A DNA stretch of 64,000 nucleotides from NCBI RefSeq assembly GCF_001730305.1, contig NZ_MIJY01000044.1, positions 1 to 64,000 of the forward strand. Reading direction: 5' to 3'. Each line of letters opens with the position of its first letter. Within the stretch, counting starts at the first letter, position 1. Position numbers and translations under genes: made by a program. Positions 8,193-15,719 of the stretch are shown here, one piece after another. The notes below the pieces were generated by a model. It saw only the letters and a list, made by a program, of their open reading frames with translations, searched no databases and was not told the origin of the DNA. This DNA is from Enterococcus termitis (GTDB taxonomy: Bacteria > Bacillota > Bacilli > Lactobacillales > Enterococcaceae).

Positions 8193-8222
8193 TTGACAGG
8201 AAGTATTTATATTGCTTATAAT
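8193..8222 (+). promoter_or_regulatory. Sigma-A promoter of esxA copy 2
   Basis: TTGACA (8193-8198), 18-nt spacer, TATAAT (8217-8222). The spacer sequence differs from copy 1 (18 versus 17 nt) while the flanks are near identical, so the two esxA units may not be equally expressed. Confidence 0.8.
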
Positions 8223-8260
8223 TTGTTAAATACGATGTTTTACAAAAAGGAGAGAATAAT

Positions 8261-8557
8261 ATGTCAGGAGCAATTTCAGTCACACCCGAACAACTCAAAT
8301 CACAAGCAAAAGTCTACACGCAATCACAACAACAAATTCAAGATGCAATCCGTAAAGTAAACTCAATGAATCAACAGATCGCGCAAGAATGGAAAGGTCA
8401 AGCGTTTCAATCGTACTTAGAGCAATACAATCAGCTAGAAGGTAACGTGAAGAAAATGGAAGAACTACTTATCAGCATTAATAGTCAATTAAACAAATAT
8501 GCGGATACAGTGGCACAACGTGACCAACAAGATGCCAGTTCTTTTGGTTTAAATTAA
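8261..8557 (+). CDS. esxA: EsxA-like WXG100 protein, copy 2
   Basis: Encodes the same 98 residues as the copy at 2766-3062, with only a few synonymous base changes (for example TCG to TCA, GCT to GCG). W-x-G turn at residues 44-46. Ribosome site AAAAGGAGAGAA before the ATG. It heads the unit with the intact immunity and toxin genes and so is the copy most likely to work with the functional lipase effector. Identical protein but slightly divergent DNA points to duplication followed by purifying selection or gene conversion. Confidence 0.9.
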   Translation: MSGAISVTPEQLKSQAKVYTQSQQQIQDAIRKVNSMNQQIAQEWKGQAFQSYLEQYNQLEGNVKKMEELLISINSQLNKYADTVAQRDQQDASSFGLN

Positions 8558-8572
8558 AAAATATATTGACGA

Positions 8573-8612
8573 AAAAAGCGTTCGTGCACAGTCTTACGCT
8601 AACGCTTTTTTT
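8573..8612 (+). terminator. Terminator or attenuator after esxA copy 2
   Basis: AAAAAGCGTT paired with AACGCTTTTT around a partly paired centre, ending in seven T, 18 nt upstream of the next TTG start. Second copy of the hairpin at 3080-3116, with changes in the inner stem. Downstream expression would depend on read-through. Confidence 0.7.
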
Positions 8613-8630
8613 AGTAAAGGAGTTTAACGT

Positions 8631-9032
8631 TTGAATAAGAAAAGAGCAGTTAAACTAGGAATAATTACAGGAATTATCGTACTTTTAGGAATAATAAGCG
8701 TGTTAGGAGTGCAAAAAATGACCGAACCAACAGAAAAAGAAAAACAGATTGCTTTTCTTAAAGATCATGAAGATGAAATGATTGAGTATATTAAAAGTCA
8801 AAGTCCAAAGGTTAAGAGCATACAATTTAATTGGAATAGTGTGAAAACTGAAAAAATTGGAAATGGAACTCCTATGGGAGCAGGAGAATTATTGATACTT
8901 GAAGGGGGATTCAATGATATAAAGGATTCTAATTTTACCTTAAGTTTTGGAATGGATGATGATAATCTTCCTAAATTAGGTACGATAGGTTTGTTAAATT
9001 CTTTGTATGTTGGGGGAAGAATTTATGAGTAA
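8631..9032 (+). CDS. Membrane-anchored immunity protein paired with the intact lipase toxin
   Basis: A 133-residue sixth paralogue: N-terminal positive charge, one membrane helix (about residues 8-27), and an outer domain with VKSIQFNWNSV and GNGTPMGAGELL. It overlaps the start of the full-length lipase gene by 8 nt, so it is the cognate immunity gene by position. N-in/C-out topology puts the protective domain on the outer face, where a secreted phospholipase would attack. In S. aureus the TslA lipase effector is neutralised by a lipoprotein (TilA); here the anchor is a plain helix without cysteine. TTG start after AAAGGAG. Confidence 0.7.
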   Translation: MNKKRAVKLGIITGIIVLLGIISVLGVQKMTEPTEKEKQIAFLKDHEDEMIEYIKSQSPKVKSIQFNWNSVKTEKIGNGTPMGAGELLILEGGFNDIKDSNFTLSFGMDDDNLPKLGTIGLLNSLYVGGRIYE

Positions 9033-10578
9033 CTTAGAGAGTTTTAATAATATTTATGCGAATCTTGCAGAAAGTGCTTATACAGGTAGGCCAAACTCAT
9101 TTCCTAGTTATCGAAAAGATAAAAAAGAAAGGGAGTTTGATTTTTCTGAAAATAAAACTGTCAATGGAGAATTGACTACAGGTGGAAAGAATCTTCCAAA
9201 TGAGGGTATAGTTTATCTTCAACCAGATAACACCGTAAAAACAGTAACTGAAAAGAAGTTTTTTGGAGAAGATAAAGAGTACCAAAAAGGGTTATTAACG
9301 GATGAAAAAGCAGGATATAACTCATATTATGTAACGGATACCCCTACTCTAAATACAGACACCAAACATACGTATTTCACTACTCGTGGAAGTGATGGTG
9401 CTTCTACAGATGTAAAAAAAGGGTGGGCAGGCAATAATTTAAACGATTGGGTAAACAATAATGCGTCCTTTGCAGTAGGAGATGCCTATATCCCCCAAGC
9501 AAAATTAGCGACAGAAGCGATGCACCAAAAAATTAAAGAAATGGGAACTAAAGCGCCGAATGCCACCATGTCGATGACCGGACATTCATTGGGAACCATG
9601 GTCACGATTCAAGCTGTAGCCAATCTACCGGCAGGAGATATTGAGAAGATTGATAAGGTCATTTTATTTCAAGGTCCTGATGCGAGAGAGAGCATTAATA
9701 AGATGTCAAAACAAGCACAAGCGAATATTCAACGGCTAGAAGAACAAGGGAGAATCGAATATTATGTGAATGCTTTTGATATTGTTTCTATGTTGAATCG
9801 AAATAAAAAAGGCGTGGATGAAATCGGAAAAGTCCATTATTTATTGCCAAAATCATTTAACACAACGTTTGATGCTGGTAAAAATGGTTCCAGTCATGAC
9901 TTTGGCCAATATCAATTAAATCCAGACGGGACACTGAAAGAAGCTAATTTAAAAGACCATGGCTATATTTTCACTGCAGGGATCAAATTGTCCAAACTTA
10001 TTGATAAATATATGAACAAGTTGTTAGCCACTACCGGAGAAGGAGTGTCTTCTGGAGCGTTTTGGGCAGCAATCGCAGGAGATGCGTACCTTTATAAAAA
10101 ATTTATGAAAGAATACGACAAAATTGTTGCCGATGCTAAAGTCGCAAGTGAATGGCAAGGAAATGTAGCTAGCTTACAAGGACGTATACGTGGAGCTTCT
10201 GGCAGTAAAAAAATTGAACTTCGAGGCGAACTTGCCACAGAAGTCGCAAACAAAGCGAAAACAGTTGGCGAGGAATATGTATTAATTCAAAAAAATGACC
10301 AACAAGAAGCAGAAGATGAAGTAGATTTAGTCGTTCAAGAAATTCGAGAAGGTGCATTATCAATCCAACAATCATTAGAAAGCTATGAAGTTGAAGCACT
10401 GATTGCTCCTTATAAAAAAAATAATTTATGGGATAGTGGTCAAGCAACAAGTAATATAAATGAAGCAAAAAAATACAAAGAAAAATTGACTGCATTTAGT
10501 AAAACGTTAACGACTGTCGCAAAGAACATTCAAGAATATGATGGCACTGCAGGGAAAAATATATTCACGAAGAAGTAA
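9025..10578 (+). CDS. Type VII-secreted lipase effector, reverse-LXG architecture (TslA-like)
   Basis: A 517-residue protein from ATG 9025 (ribosome site TGGGGGAAG). Residues 1-300 are a class 3-type alpha/beta-hydrolase: GHSLG at 186-190 gives nucleophile Ser188; the probable acid is D252 (VNAFDIVS) and the probable base H291 (SSHDFGQY). Residues 310-517 are long charged helices, as expected of a C-terminal LXG-like export region. This lipase-first, helices-last order and the two small helical genes behind it match the S. aureus TslA phospholipase system. No signal peptide. Residues 23-60 are the part that varies most among the orphan copies upstream. Substrate is inferred to be membrane phospholipid or neutral lipid. 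Confidence 0.85.
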   Translation: MSNLESFNNIYANLAESAYTGRPNSFPSYRKDKKEREFDFSENKTVNGELTTGGKNLPNEGIVYLQPDNTVKTVTEKKFFGEDKEYQKGLLTDEKAGYNSYYVTDTPTLNTDTKHTYFTTRGSDGASTDVKKGWAGNNLNDWVNNNASFAVGDAYIPQAKLATEAMHQKIKEMGTKAPNATMSMTGHSLGTMVTIQAVANLPAGDIEKIDKVILFQGPDARESINKMSKQAQANIQRLEEQGRIEYYVNAFDIVSMLNRNKKGVDEIGKVHYLLPKSFNTTFDAGKNGSSHDFGQYQLNPDGTLKEANLKDHGYIFTAGIKLSKLIDKYMNKLLATTGEGVSSGAFWAAIAGDAYLYKKFMKEYDKIVADAKVASEWQGNVASLQGRIRGASGSKKIELRGELATEVANKAKTVGEEYVLIQKNDQQEAEDEVDLVVQEIREGALSIQQSLESYEVEALIAPYKKNNLWDSGQATSNINEAKKYKEKLTAFSKTLTTVAKNIQEYDGTAGKNIFTKK

Positions 10579-10593
10579 CAAAGGAGTTTTAGT

Positions 10594-10881
10594 ATGGAGG
10601 AAGAAAAAGCTTTGCAATTAAAGTTAAAGCAAGAACGCAAAAATCAGGAACGGATCGCTATAAAAGCAATCATCACCGCAAAAAAGGCACGGTTAGGTAC
10701 AACCAGACAAAATTCTACTAGTACGCTAAATGAACTAGCAGAAGCCATGTACCAACAAAGTAATAGTATCCTTCCAGGAGCGTTGGAAGGAGCTTTACAG
10801 GGAAACAGTGCAACCTCTGCGAAACAGAGTTTGACCCAGTTAGCGAAACCTACCTTTAAAACACCCGTAAAAGAGGTTTAA
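10594..10881 (+). CDS. Small helical partner of the lipase effector (first)
   Basis: A 95-residue, Lys/Gln/Ala-rich helical protein with no membrane segment, 15 nt behind the lipase gene, with a strong ribosome site (AAAGGAG). By position and size it matches the first of two accessory proteins (TlaA-type) that bind the helical end of reverse-LXG effectors and present them to the secretion machine. Function inferred from synteny. Confidence 0.6.
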   Translation: MEEEKALQLKLKQERKNQERIAIKAIITAKKARLGTTRQNSTSTLNELAEAMYQQSNSILPGALEGALQGNSATSAKQSLTQLAKPTFKTPVKEV

Positions 10882-10885
10882 TCGA

Positions 10886-11212
10886 ATGAGTCCAGATGAA
10901 CGAAAAAAGAAACAACGTCAATTAACAGAACAATACGAGCAGGATAAACGAGCTCTTCAACAAACACAGAAAAAAATGGAAGAAGATGTGGACAGATTCA
11001 AAAAAGAAACCGAAAAGTTAATGGATAAAGTTCTCTATCTAACAAAAAATGATTCTTGGGATAAACGAGTGTTCTATCGACAAATGGAAGAAAGCCAAGC
11101 AACGATACAATCCGAAGCACGACGCTTCACACAAAAAGTCGAAGAAAAACAAAACGAACTAAAACGAACCTACCTAAGGACAGTAGAAAAAATAGAAAAA
11201 GAAGAGGAGTGA
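10886..11212 (+). CDS. Small helical partner of the lipase effector (second)
   Basis: A 108-residue, very charged, fully helical protein (coiled-coil-like; runs of Glu, Lys, Arg and Gln) starting 4 nt after the preceding stop. General build like the protein at 12-305. Probably the second targeting partner of the lipase effector. It ends the type VII island; no further gene on this strand follows for 780 bp. Confidence 0.6.
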   Translation: MSPDERKKKQRQLTEQYEQDKRALQQTQKKMEEDVDRFKKETEKLMDKVLYLTKNDSWDKRVFYRQMEESQATIQSEARRFTQKVEEKQNELKRTYLRTVEKIEKEEE

Positions 11213-11332
11213 GTTCAAAATACTTACTCTATAGTATAAGCTTCCTTTTTCAACAATTTCACTGCTGAAGGTACTTCTGTTTTTGACGTTTATCCTAAAA
11301 TCAAAAACATCTATATACTATCATATCTATGA

Positions 11333-11368
11333 AGATCAATCATCCTAACCGATGGTTGATCTATTTTT
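11333..11368 (+). terminator. Intrinsic terminator of the lipase operon
   Basis: 12-bp stem AGATCAATCATC/GATGGTTGATCT with a 6-nt loop, then ATTTTT. Lies 120 bp past the last helical partner gene. The sequence between 11213 and 11332 shows nothing else. Confidence 0.6.
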
Positions 11369-11490
11369 ATACCTAAAGAAGAAAGCTAAATATTTAATAC
11401 TAGAAAAACTGTTATCTCCTAAACAAACATAACCTGCTTTATGGTTTGATCCACTATAGAAAGCTTTACTTTTTTTTGTATGCTAAAACT

Positions 11491-11757
11491 CTAAAATAGA
11501 GTAATCGTCTTTTCCTTATCTTTGTAAATCGGTAATGCTCCGTTGTAAGAATCTTTGAATACTAAATAAAAATCTTGAATCTTTGATTTAAGTGATGTGA
11601 CGTAGTCTCGTTCTTCGTATAAGCTATAAGAAGGCATCAATGTATTAGGCTGTGTGCTGAAAAAGTGATCTCTCTTGATCAAAAATTGAACGATTTCCAA
11701 TTTTTTCACTGATTGCTTGGATAAAAGATATTTCTTGATCACTTCTTGTGTTTTCAT
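11491..11757 (-). CDS. Small protein of unknown function (88 residues)
   Basis: An 88-residue basic protein on the minus strand, isolated between the type VII island and the Spx-like gene. The start has a plausible ribosome site (GCAGGATGAAACT). It looks mostly helical at the N-terminus, with tyrosine-rich later parts; no signal peptide, no motif recognised. It could be a plasmid- or phage-derived accessory gene. Sequence from 11758 to 11990 on either strand shows no further gene. Confidence 0.45.
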   Translation of the reverse strand: MKTQEVIKKYLLSKQSVKKLEIVQFLIKRDHFFSTQPNTLMPSYSLYEERDYVTSLKSKIQDFYLVFKDSYNGALPIYKDKEKTITLF

Positions 11758-11993
11758 AGTTTCATCCTGCTTTCTAAAGATTGATCTTAGGTAAAAAGAA
11801 CATAGTGAAACGCCTTCTTTTTCATTATACTAATGCAACCAATTTAAAGATATTATTATGATTAGCATCTAAGGGAGTAGTTCGTTGTATTTTTTTACTT
11901 CACCTAGACATACTTTTTTAAGTAATCACTAGTAAAAGCAAGTGCTAAGATTAAAATGTAAATAGTGAAAGTATTCTAGGAGGGACTGTGATC

Positions 11994-12404
11994 ATGATCA
12001 AGCTTTATGGGAATGCTGATTGTCTATCATGTAGAAAAGCGAAAAGGTGGTTAAGAGAAAAGGACCTTGTTTTTTTGGAGCGGGAAGTTGAAAAGGATCC
12101 CTTCACTAAAGATGAATTGCGAGAAATCGTTTCTGCTACAGAGGAAGGACTCATGGAGATTATTGCGACAAACTCAAATGTATACAAAGAACTTAGGGGA
12201 GAAATAGAATCATTGGCGCTTGATAAATGTGTTTCTATATTGGCAGAATATCCGCAACTGATCAAAAAACCACTTATTATTGATAAAAAACATCTGGTCA
12301 TTGGCTTTAAAGAGGAAGAGCTTGCAGTTTTTATACCTCAAGAGGTTAGAAAATTCATTAGTAAAGATGTTTACTTGAAGCAGTGGCCTTTATATACAGA
12401 TTAA
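11994..12404 (+). CDS. Spx/ArsC-family protein
   Basis: A 136-residue thioredoxin-fold protein with the Spx/ArsC redox motif CLSC near the N-terminus (YGNADCLSCRKAKRWL). Spx proteins bind the RNA polymerase alpha subunit and redirect transcription under thiol stress. Length and the KPLIIDKKHLVIGF segment fit the family. The ATG at 11994 is chosen over GTG 11988 because GGAGG lies 10 nt before it. Enterococci usually have several Spx paralogues; this one is divergent, so it is not called spx itself. Confidence 0.8.
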   Translation: MIKLYGNADCLSCRKAKRWLREKDLVFLEREVEKDPFTKDELREIVSATEEGLMEIIATNSNVYKELRGEIESLALDKCVSILAEYPQLIKKPLIIDKKHLVIGFKEEELAVFIPQEVRKFISKDVYLKQWPLYTD

Positions 12405-12512
12405 TTTGAGGGGAAGACAGTTGAGCGAACCAAGCTATGAAAAATTGATAAACGAATAACGCATCTATTTTTTTCACTAATAGACAAGTATGGCTAAAAC
12501 TGATACCATTGA

Positions 12513-12528
12513 TTAGTAAACACTAAAC
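12513..12528 (+). promoter_or_regulatory. Candidate LacI-type operator upstream of the regulator gene
   Basis: TTAGT-AAAC-ACTAA inverted repeat followed by AC, containing the heptamer ACTAAAC. The same heptamer recurs as an inverted pair at the promoter of the downstream operon (13765-13789), which suggests that the regulator controls both itself and the operon. Confidence 0.5.
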
Positions 12529-12545
12529 AAATGGTGGTGGGGAAA

Positions 12546-13589
12546 ATGGCAAGTATTCGTGATATAGCAAAAATGGCTGGTGTATCTGCGGCCAGTGTCT
12601 CAAGGATTTTGAATAACGATGAGACGTTCAGCATTAATGAAAATACAAGAAAACGTGTCATCGACATTGCTAATAAAATGAATTACTCCAAAGAAAAAAA
12701 TAAGCACGGCTCCCGAAGTACAGGAGATGAACAGACTATCGCTCTTGTGGTCAGACACAGTGCGGAATCAGAATTAGATGATCCTTATTTCCGTTATATT
12801 AGAAGAGGGATCGAGAAAGAGGCTGAAAAATGGCGCTTGCGTGTTCTAAGAGTTTTTCGAATGAGAGATAAGGAGAAGGATTGGGAACAGCTGTCAAAAT
12901 ATGGAGCGGTAGTAATGGTTGGCGAGATGACCCAAGATGCGGTTGAAAAGGCCTATAGCTTTAATCAGAAATTGATTCTAGTAGATACTTATACAAATTA
13001 TTCTCAGTATGATTGTATTCAAACAGATTTTGCTGACAAAACACACGAAATATTAGATACATTATATCAAAATGGACATCGTCGCTTTGCGTTTATCGGC
13101 GGATTGGCTAGTAAAGTTGCGATTGATGGACAAGTAGTTCGCTACAAAGAGGAGGTTCGGGCAGAGAACTTTCAAGAGTGGATAAAATTGAACAATTTGG
13201 AAGACTGTGCCGCGGTCTATCAAGGCAGTTGGTCAACTGAATCAGGCGTGGCATTGGCAAAAGAAATGCTGGCAGCTGATCCATTGCCAACGGCAGTAGT
13301 AGTGGCGAGTGACCCGATGGCTGTTGGGGTGTATCGAGCAATAAACGATGCTGGGCTGCGAATACCAGCTGACATTTCTATTGTCAGCTTTGATGATATT
13401 GATATTGCTCAGTACATGACGCCTGCGCTTTCAAGCGTCAGAATGAATGCAGAAGAGATGGGCTGTCTAGCAGTGAGACTAGCCAAAGAAAGAATGCTTG
13501 AAGAACGTATCATGCCTATCCGGGTGATCTGTTCAACAGAGTTAAAGCTGAGAGAATCAGTGAAGAAAATCATTGAAGCAGTTGACTGA
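12546..13589 (+). CDS. LacI-family transcriptional regulator of the galactoside operon
   Basis: A 347-residue protein. Residues 1-55 are a LacI helix-turn-helix and hinge (ASIRDIAKMAGVSAASVSRI), and the rest is a periplasmic-binding-like sugar sensor (IALVVRH..., FIGG, DPMAVGVYRAINDAGLRIPADISIVSFDD). Similar regulators control alpha- or beta-galactoside genes. The ATG at 12546 starts the conserved helix-turn-helix; the GGTGGTGGGG upstream serves as ribosome site. It precedes the EIIC/GH36/GH42 operon in the same orientation, separated by a strong terminator, so it is its own transcription unit. Confidence 0.9.
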   Translation: MASIRDIAKMAGVSAASVSRILNNDETFSINENTRKRVIDIANKMNYSKEKNKHGSRSTGDEQTIALVVRHSAESELDDPYFRYIRRGIEKEAEKWRLRVLRVFRMRDKEKDWEQLSKYGAVVMVGEMTQDAVEKAYSFNQKLILVDTYTNYSQYDCIQTDFADKTHEILDTLYQNGHRRFAFIGGLASKVAIDGQVVRYKEEVRAENFQEWIKLNNLEDCAAVYQGSWSTESGVALAKEMLAADPLPTAVVVASDPMAVGVYRAINDAGLRIPADISIVSFDDIDIAQYMTPALSSVRMNAEEMGCLAVRLAKERMLEERIMPIRVICSTELKLRESVKKIIEAVD

Positions 13590-13657
13590 AATAAATTTTA
13601 TCTGTAAACAGCTGAGAACGCATCACGTTTTTTTTCATTGTATAGTCGAATTTAGTG

Positions 13658-13699
13658 CGCAATACAAAACGAATCTTTCGTTTTGTATTGCGTTTTTTT
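13658..13699 (+). terminator. Strong intrinsic terminator after the LacI-type gene
   Basis: A 16-bp perfect stem (CGCAATACAAAACGAA and its complement) with a 3-nt loop and seven T. Confidence 0.9.
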
Positions 13700-13750
13700 C
13701 TGATACGGCGGGACTTGGCGAAATCTTTTTTAGAAAATAAAAAATAAGGG

Positions 13751-13800
13751 TTGTGTAAACATTAACTAAACAATTATACTGGGTTTAGTAAACGTTTGCA
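13751..13800 (+). promoter_or_regulatory. Promoter, operator and cre site of the galactoside operon
   Basis: -35 TTGTGT (13751-13756), 18-nt spacer, -10 TATACT (13775-13780). ACTAAAC (13765-13771) and GTTTAGT (13783-13789) form an inverted pair around the -10, a likely LacI-type operator. AGTAAACGTTTGCA (13787-13800) matches the catabolite-response consensus at 13 of 14 positions, so CcpA repression is likely too. Confidence 0.65.
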
Positions 13801-13827
13801 AAAAAATATTAAAGGGGAGTAACAGTA

Positions 13828-15123
13828 ATGAAATTTGTTGACAAGCTCGCAGAAAAGATGGTGCCGTTTGCAACGGTGATTGCGAATAACCGCTATTTAT
13901 TAAGTTTACGTGATGGATTTATGATGGCATTTCCTGCAACAATGTTTGCATCTATTATGATTATTATTCAAAATCTACCTACGACGTTTGGATTTGCCAA
14001 GTTTTTGCCAGAAGCATTTAATACCTTTTTAAATGACTTTTTTGGTCCAGTTGGGAATGCGACGATGAGTATTTCAGCTGTGTTTATTGTCTATGGGATT
14101 GGCTATCAGTTGGCAGGACATTATAAGCAGCCGCAAATATTTGCCGGAGCAATTTCTTTATCCAGTTTTATTATGTTGTTACCGTTTGGACAAGACGAAG
14201 CGATGGGCACTTTTATTCCTGTATCAAAACTCGGCGCGGAAGGCATGTTTGTAGGAATTCTTTCTGCTATAGTTGCGACGGAAATATACTGTCGGATCAG
14301 TCGAACGGGCTTTACCATTAAAATGCCGGATTCTGTACCGCCGATGATCGCGGAATCATTTGTTGCGATTATTCCAGGGGCTGCACCATTGTTTCTTTTT
14401 AACCTAATTCGTTATTTGTTTACCTTTACAACTTGGGGCAATGCTGTTGATTTTGTTTATGAGATTTTACAACGTCCGTTGATGGGCTTAGGCGGAACCT
14501 TGCCGGCTGTGCTGATTGCTGTATTCTTTACTCAACTGTTCTGGTGGTTTGGCATTCACGGTACGTTGGTGGTCAATGCAGTGATTGATCCAATTATGGG
14601 TGCTTTGGCGATTGAAAACTATGAAGCGTACAAAGCTGGTGCTGAACAATTACCTCATATTATCAATACAACCTTTATGGGTGTGTTTGTTACTCAAGGT
14701 ATGCAGCTAGGTGTTTCCATTACAATGGCCTTCTTTATTGCCAAATCCATTCGAATGAAAAAGACAATGAAGACGATTATCGCACCTGCAATATTTAATG
14801 TTTCAGAACCAATGACATTTGGTTTGCCGATTGTTTTAAACCCATTGGCGTTCATTCCGTGGATTGTAGGACCTCTAGTCTGTACAACCGTTTCTTACTT
14901 TGCGATTGCAGTAGGTTTAGTTCCGCGTCCGATAGGAGCAACGGTTGTTTGGACGACACCGATTATTCTTTCCGGCTGGTTGGGAACAGGATCGATTGCC
15001 GGCGCCATTTTACAGGTCGTAACAGTTATTTTGATGACTTTGATCTGGATTCCTTTCTTAATGGCAATGGACAATGAATATTTGAAAGAAGAGAGAGCAG
15101 AAATTGACATTGCTTCTGAATAA
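13828..15123 (+). CDS. PTS EIIC permease, lactose/cellobiose family
   Basis: A 431-residue polytopic membrane protein of the lactose/cellobiose-type EIIC family, with about ten hydrophobic segments and the usual features (FWWFGIHGTLVVNAV, FNVSEPMTFGLPIVLNP). EIIC forms the sugar channel and normally works with EIIA and EIIB. No EIIA or EIIB gene is nearby, so partners must be shared with another system. First gene of an operon with DUF3284, alpha-galactosidase and beta-galactosidase, so the substrate is probably a galactoside. Ribosome site AAAGGGGAG. Confidence 0.9.
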   Translation: MKFVDKLAEKMVPFATVIANNRYLLSLRDGFMMAFPATMFASIMIIIQNLPTTFGFAKFLPEAFNTFLNDFFGPVGNATMSISAVFIVYGIGYQLAGHYKQPQIFAGAISLSSFIMLLPFGQDEAMGTFIPVSKLGAEGMFVGILSAIVATEIYCRISRTGFTIKMPDSVPPMIAESFVAIIPGAAPLFLFNLIRYLFTFTTWGNAVDFVYEILQRPLMGLGGTLPAVLIAVFFTQLFWWFGIHGTLVVNAVIDPIMGALAIENYEAYKAGAEQLPHIINTTFMGVFVTQGMQLGVSITMAFFIAKSIRMKKTMKTIIAPAIFNVSEPMTFGLPIVLNPLAFIPWIVGPLVCTTVSYFAIAVGLVPRPIGATVVWTTPIILSGWLGTGSIAGAILQVVTVILMTLIWIPFLMAMDNEYLKEERAEIDIASE

Positions 15124-15166
15124 TTGACAGAGACAATAGATTTGTAAAACAGAGAGGACGAAAAAT

Positions 15167-15616
15167 ATGAGAGTAGATACGCTGAGCTATACCCATACAA
15201 TGACATCTGATTTATCTGCCGTTTTTAAGGCGGTGATGGCTGAACAGTTAAGTTATTTTCAGCGTCAAGATGCATCAGTTTTGTCTTTAGAAGAAGGAAC
15301 GAGCATCACCTGTCATTTACTGACCAAAACGCAGAAAATCGGTGTAGAAAATACGATGACGATTTTAAAGTTAGAAGAGAATCGTTGTATCCAAATGAAA
15401 ACAACTTCTGCAACAGGAGATATTATCCAGACGTATGATTTTAAAGAAAAAGGTGGTAACACACTAGTGACGTACTCTGAAAAAAATATGTTTGAACAGT
15501 CACGAAATCAGTTTGGGTTTATGCTGGTGGGTCTACTCTATAAGTTTTTCTATAATCGCGGGATAAAGCAGCGAATGACCTATTTGGACAGTTTGGCTGA
15601 CACTCGATTTAATTGA
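15167..15616 (+). CDS. DUF3284 domain protein
   Basis: A 149-residue soluble protein of the DUF3284 type, often encoded next to lactose/cellobiose PTS genes. Its beta-rich, START-like pattern (MTILKLEENRCIQMKT, TLVTYSEKNMF) suggests a ligand-binding cavity. The function is unknown; the constant link with PTS operons implies a role in handling the imported sugar. It starts 43 bp after the EIIC gene, with ribosome site AGAGAGGACG. Confidence 0.75.
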   Translation: MRVDTLSYTHTMTSDLSAVFKAVMAEQLSYFQRQDASVLSLEEGTSITCHLLTKTQKIGVENTMTILKLEENRCIQMKTTSATGDIIQTYDFKEKGGNTLVTYSEKNMFEQSRNQFGFMLVGLLYKFFYNRGIKQRMTYLDSLADTRFN

Positions 15617-15719
15617 GTTCTCTGGGCGTAGTTGAAAGAACTATGTTGAATTATAGCGCTGTGATCTCAGATACGACCTGTTTTACAACACGAAAATGAA
15701 AGCTAATGAGGAATTGACG

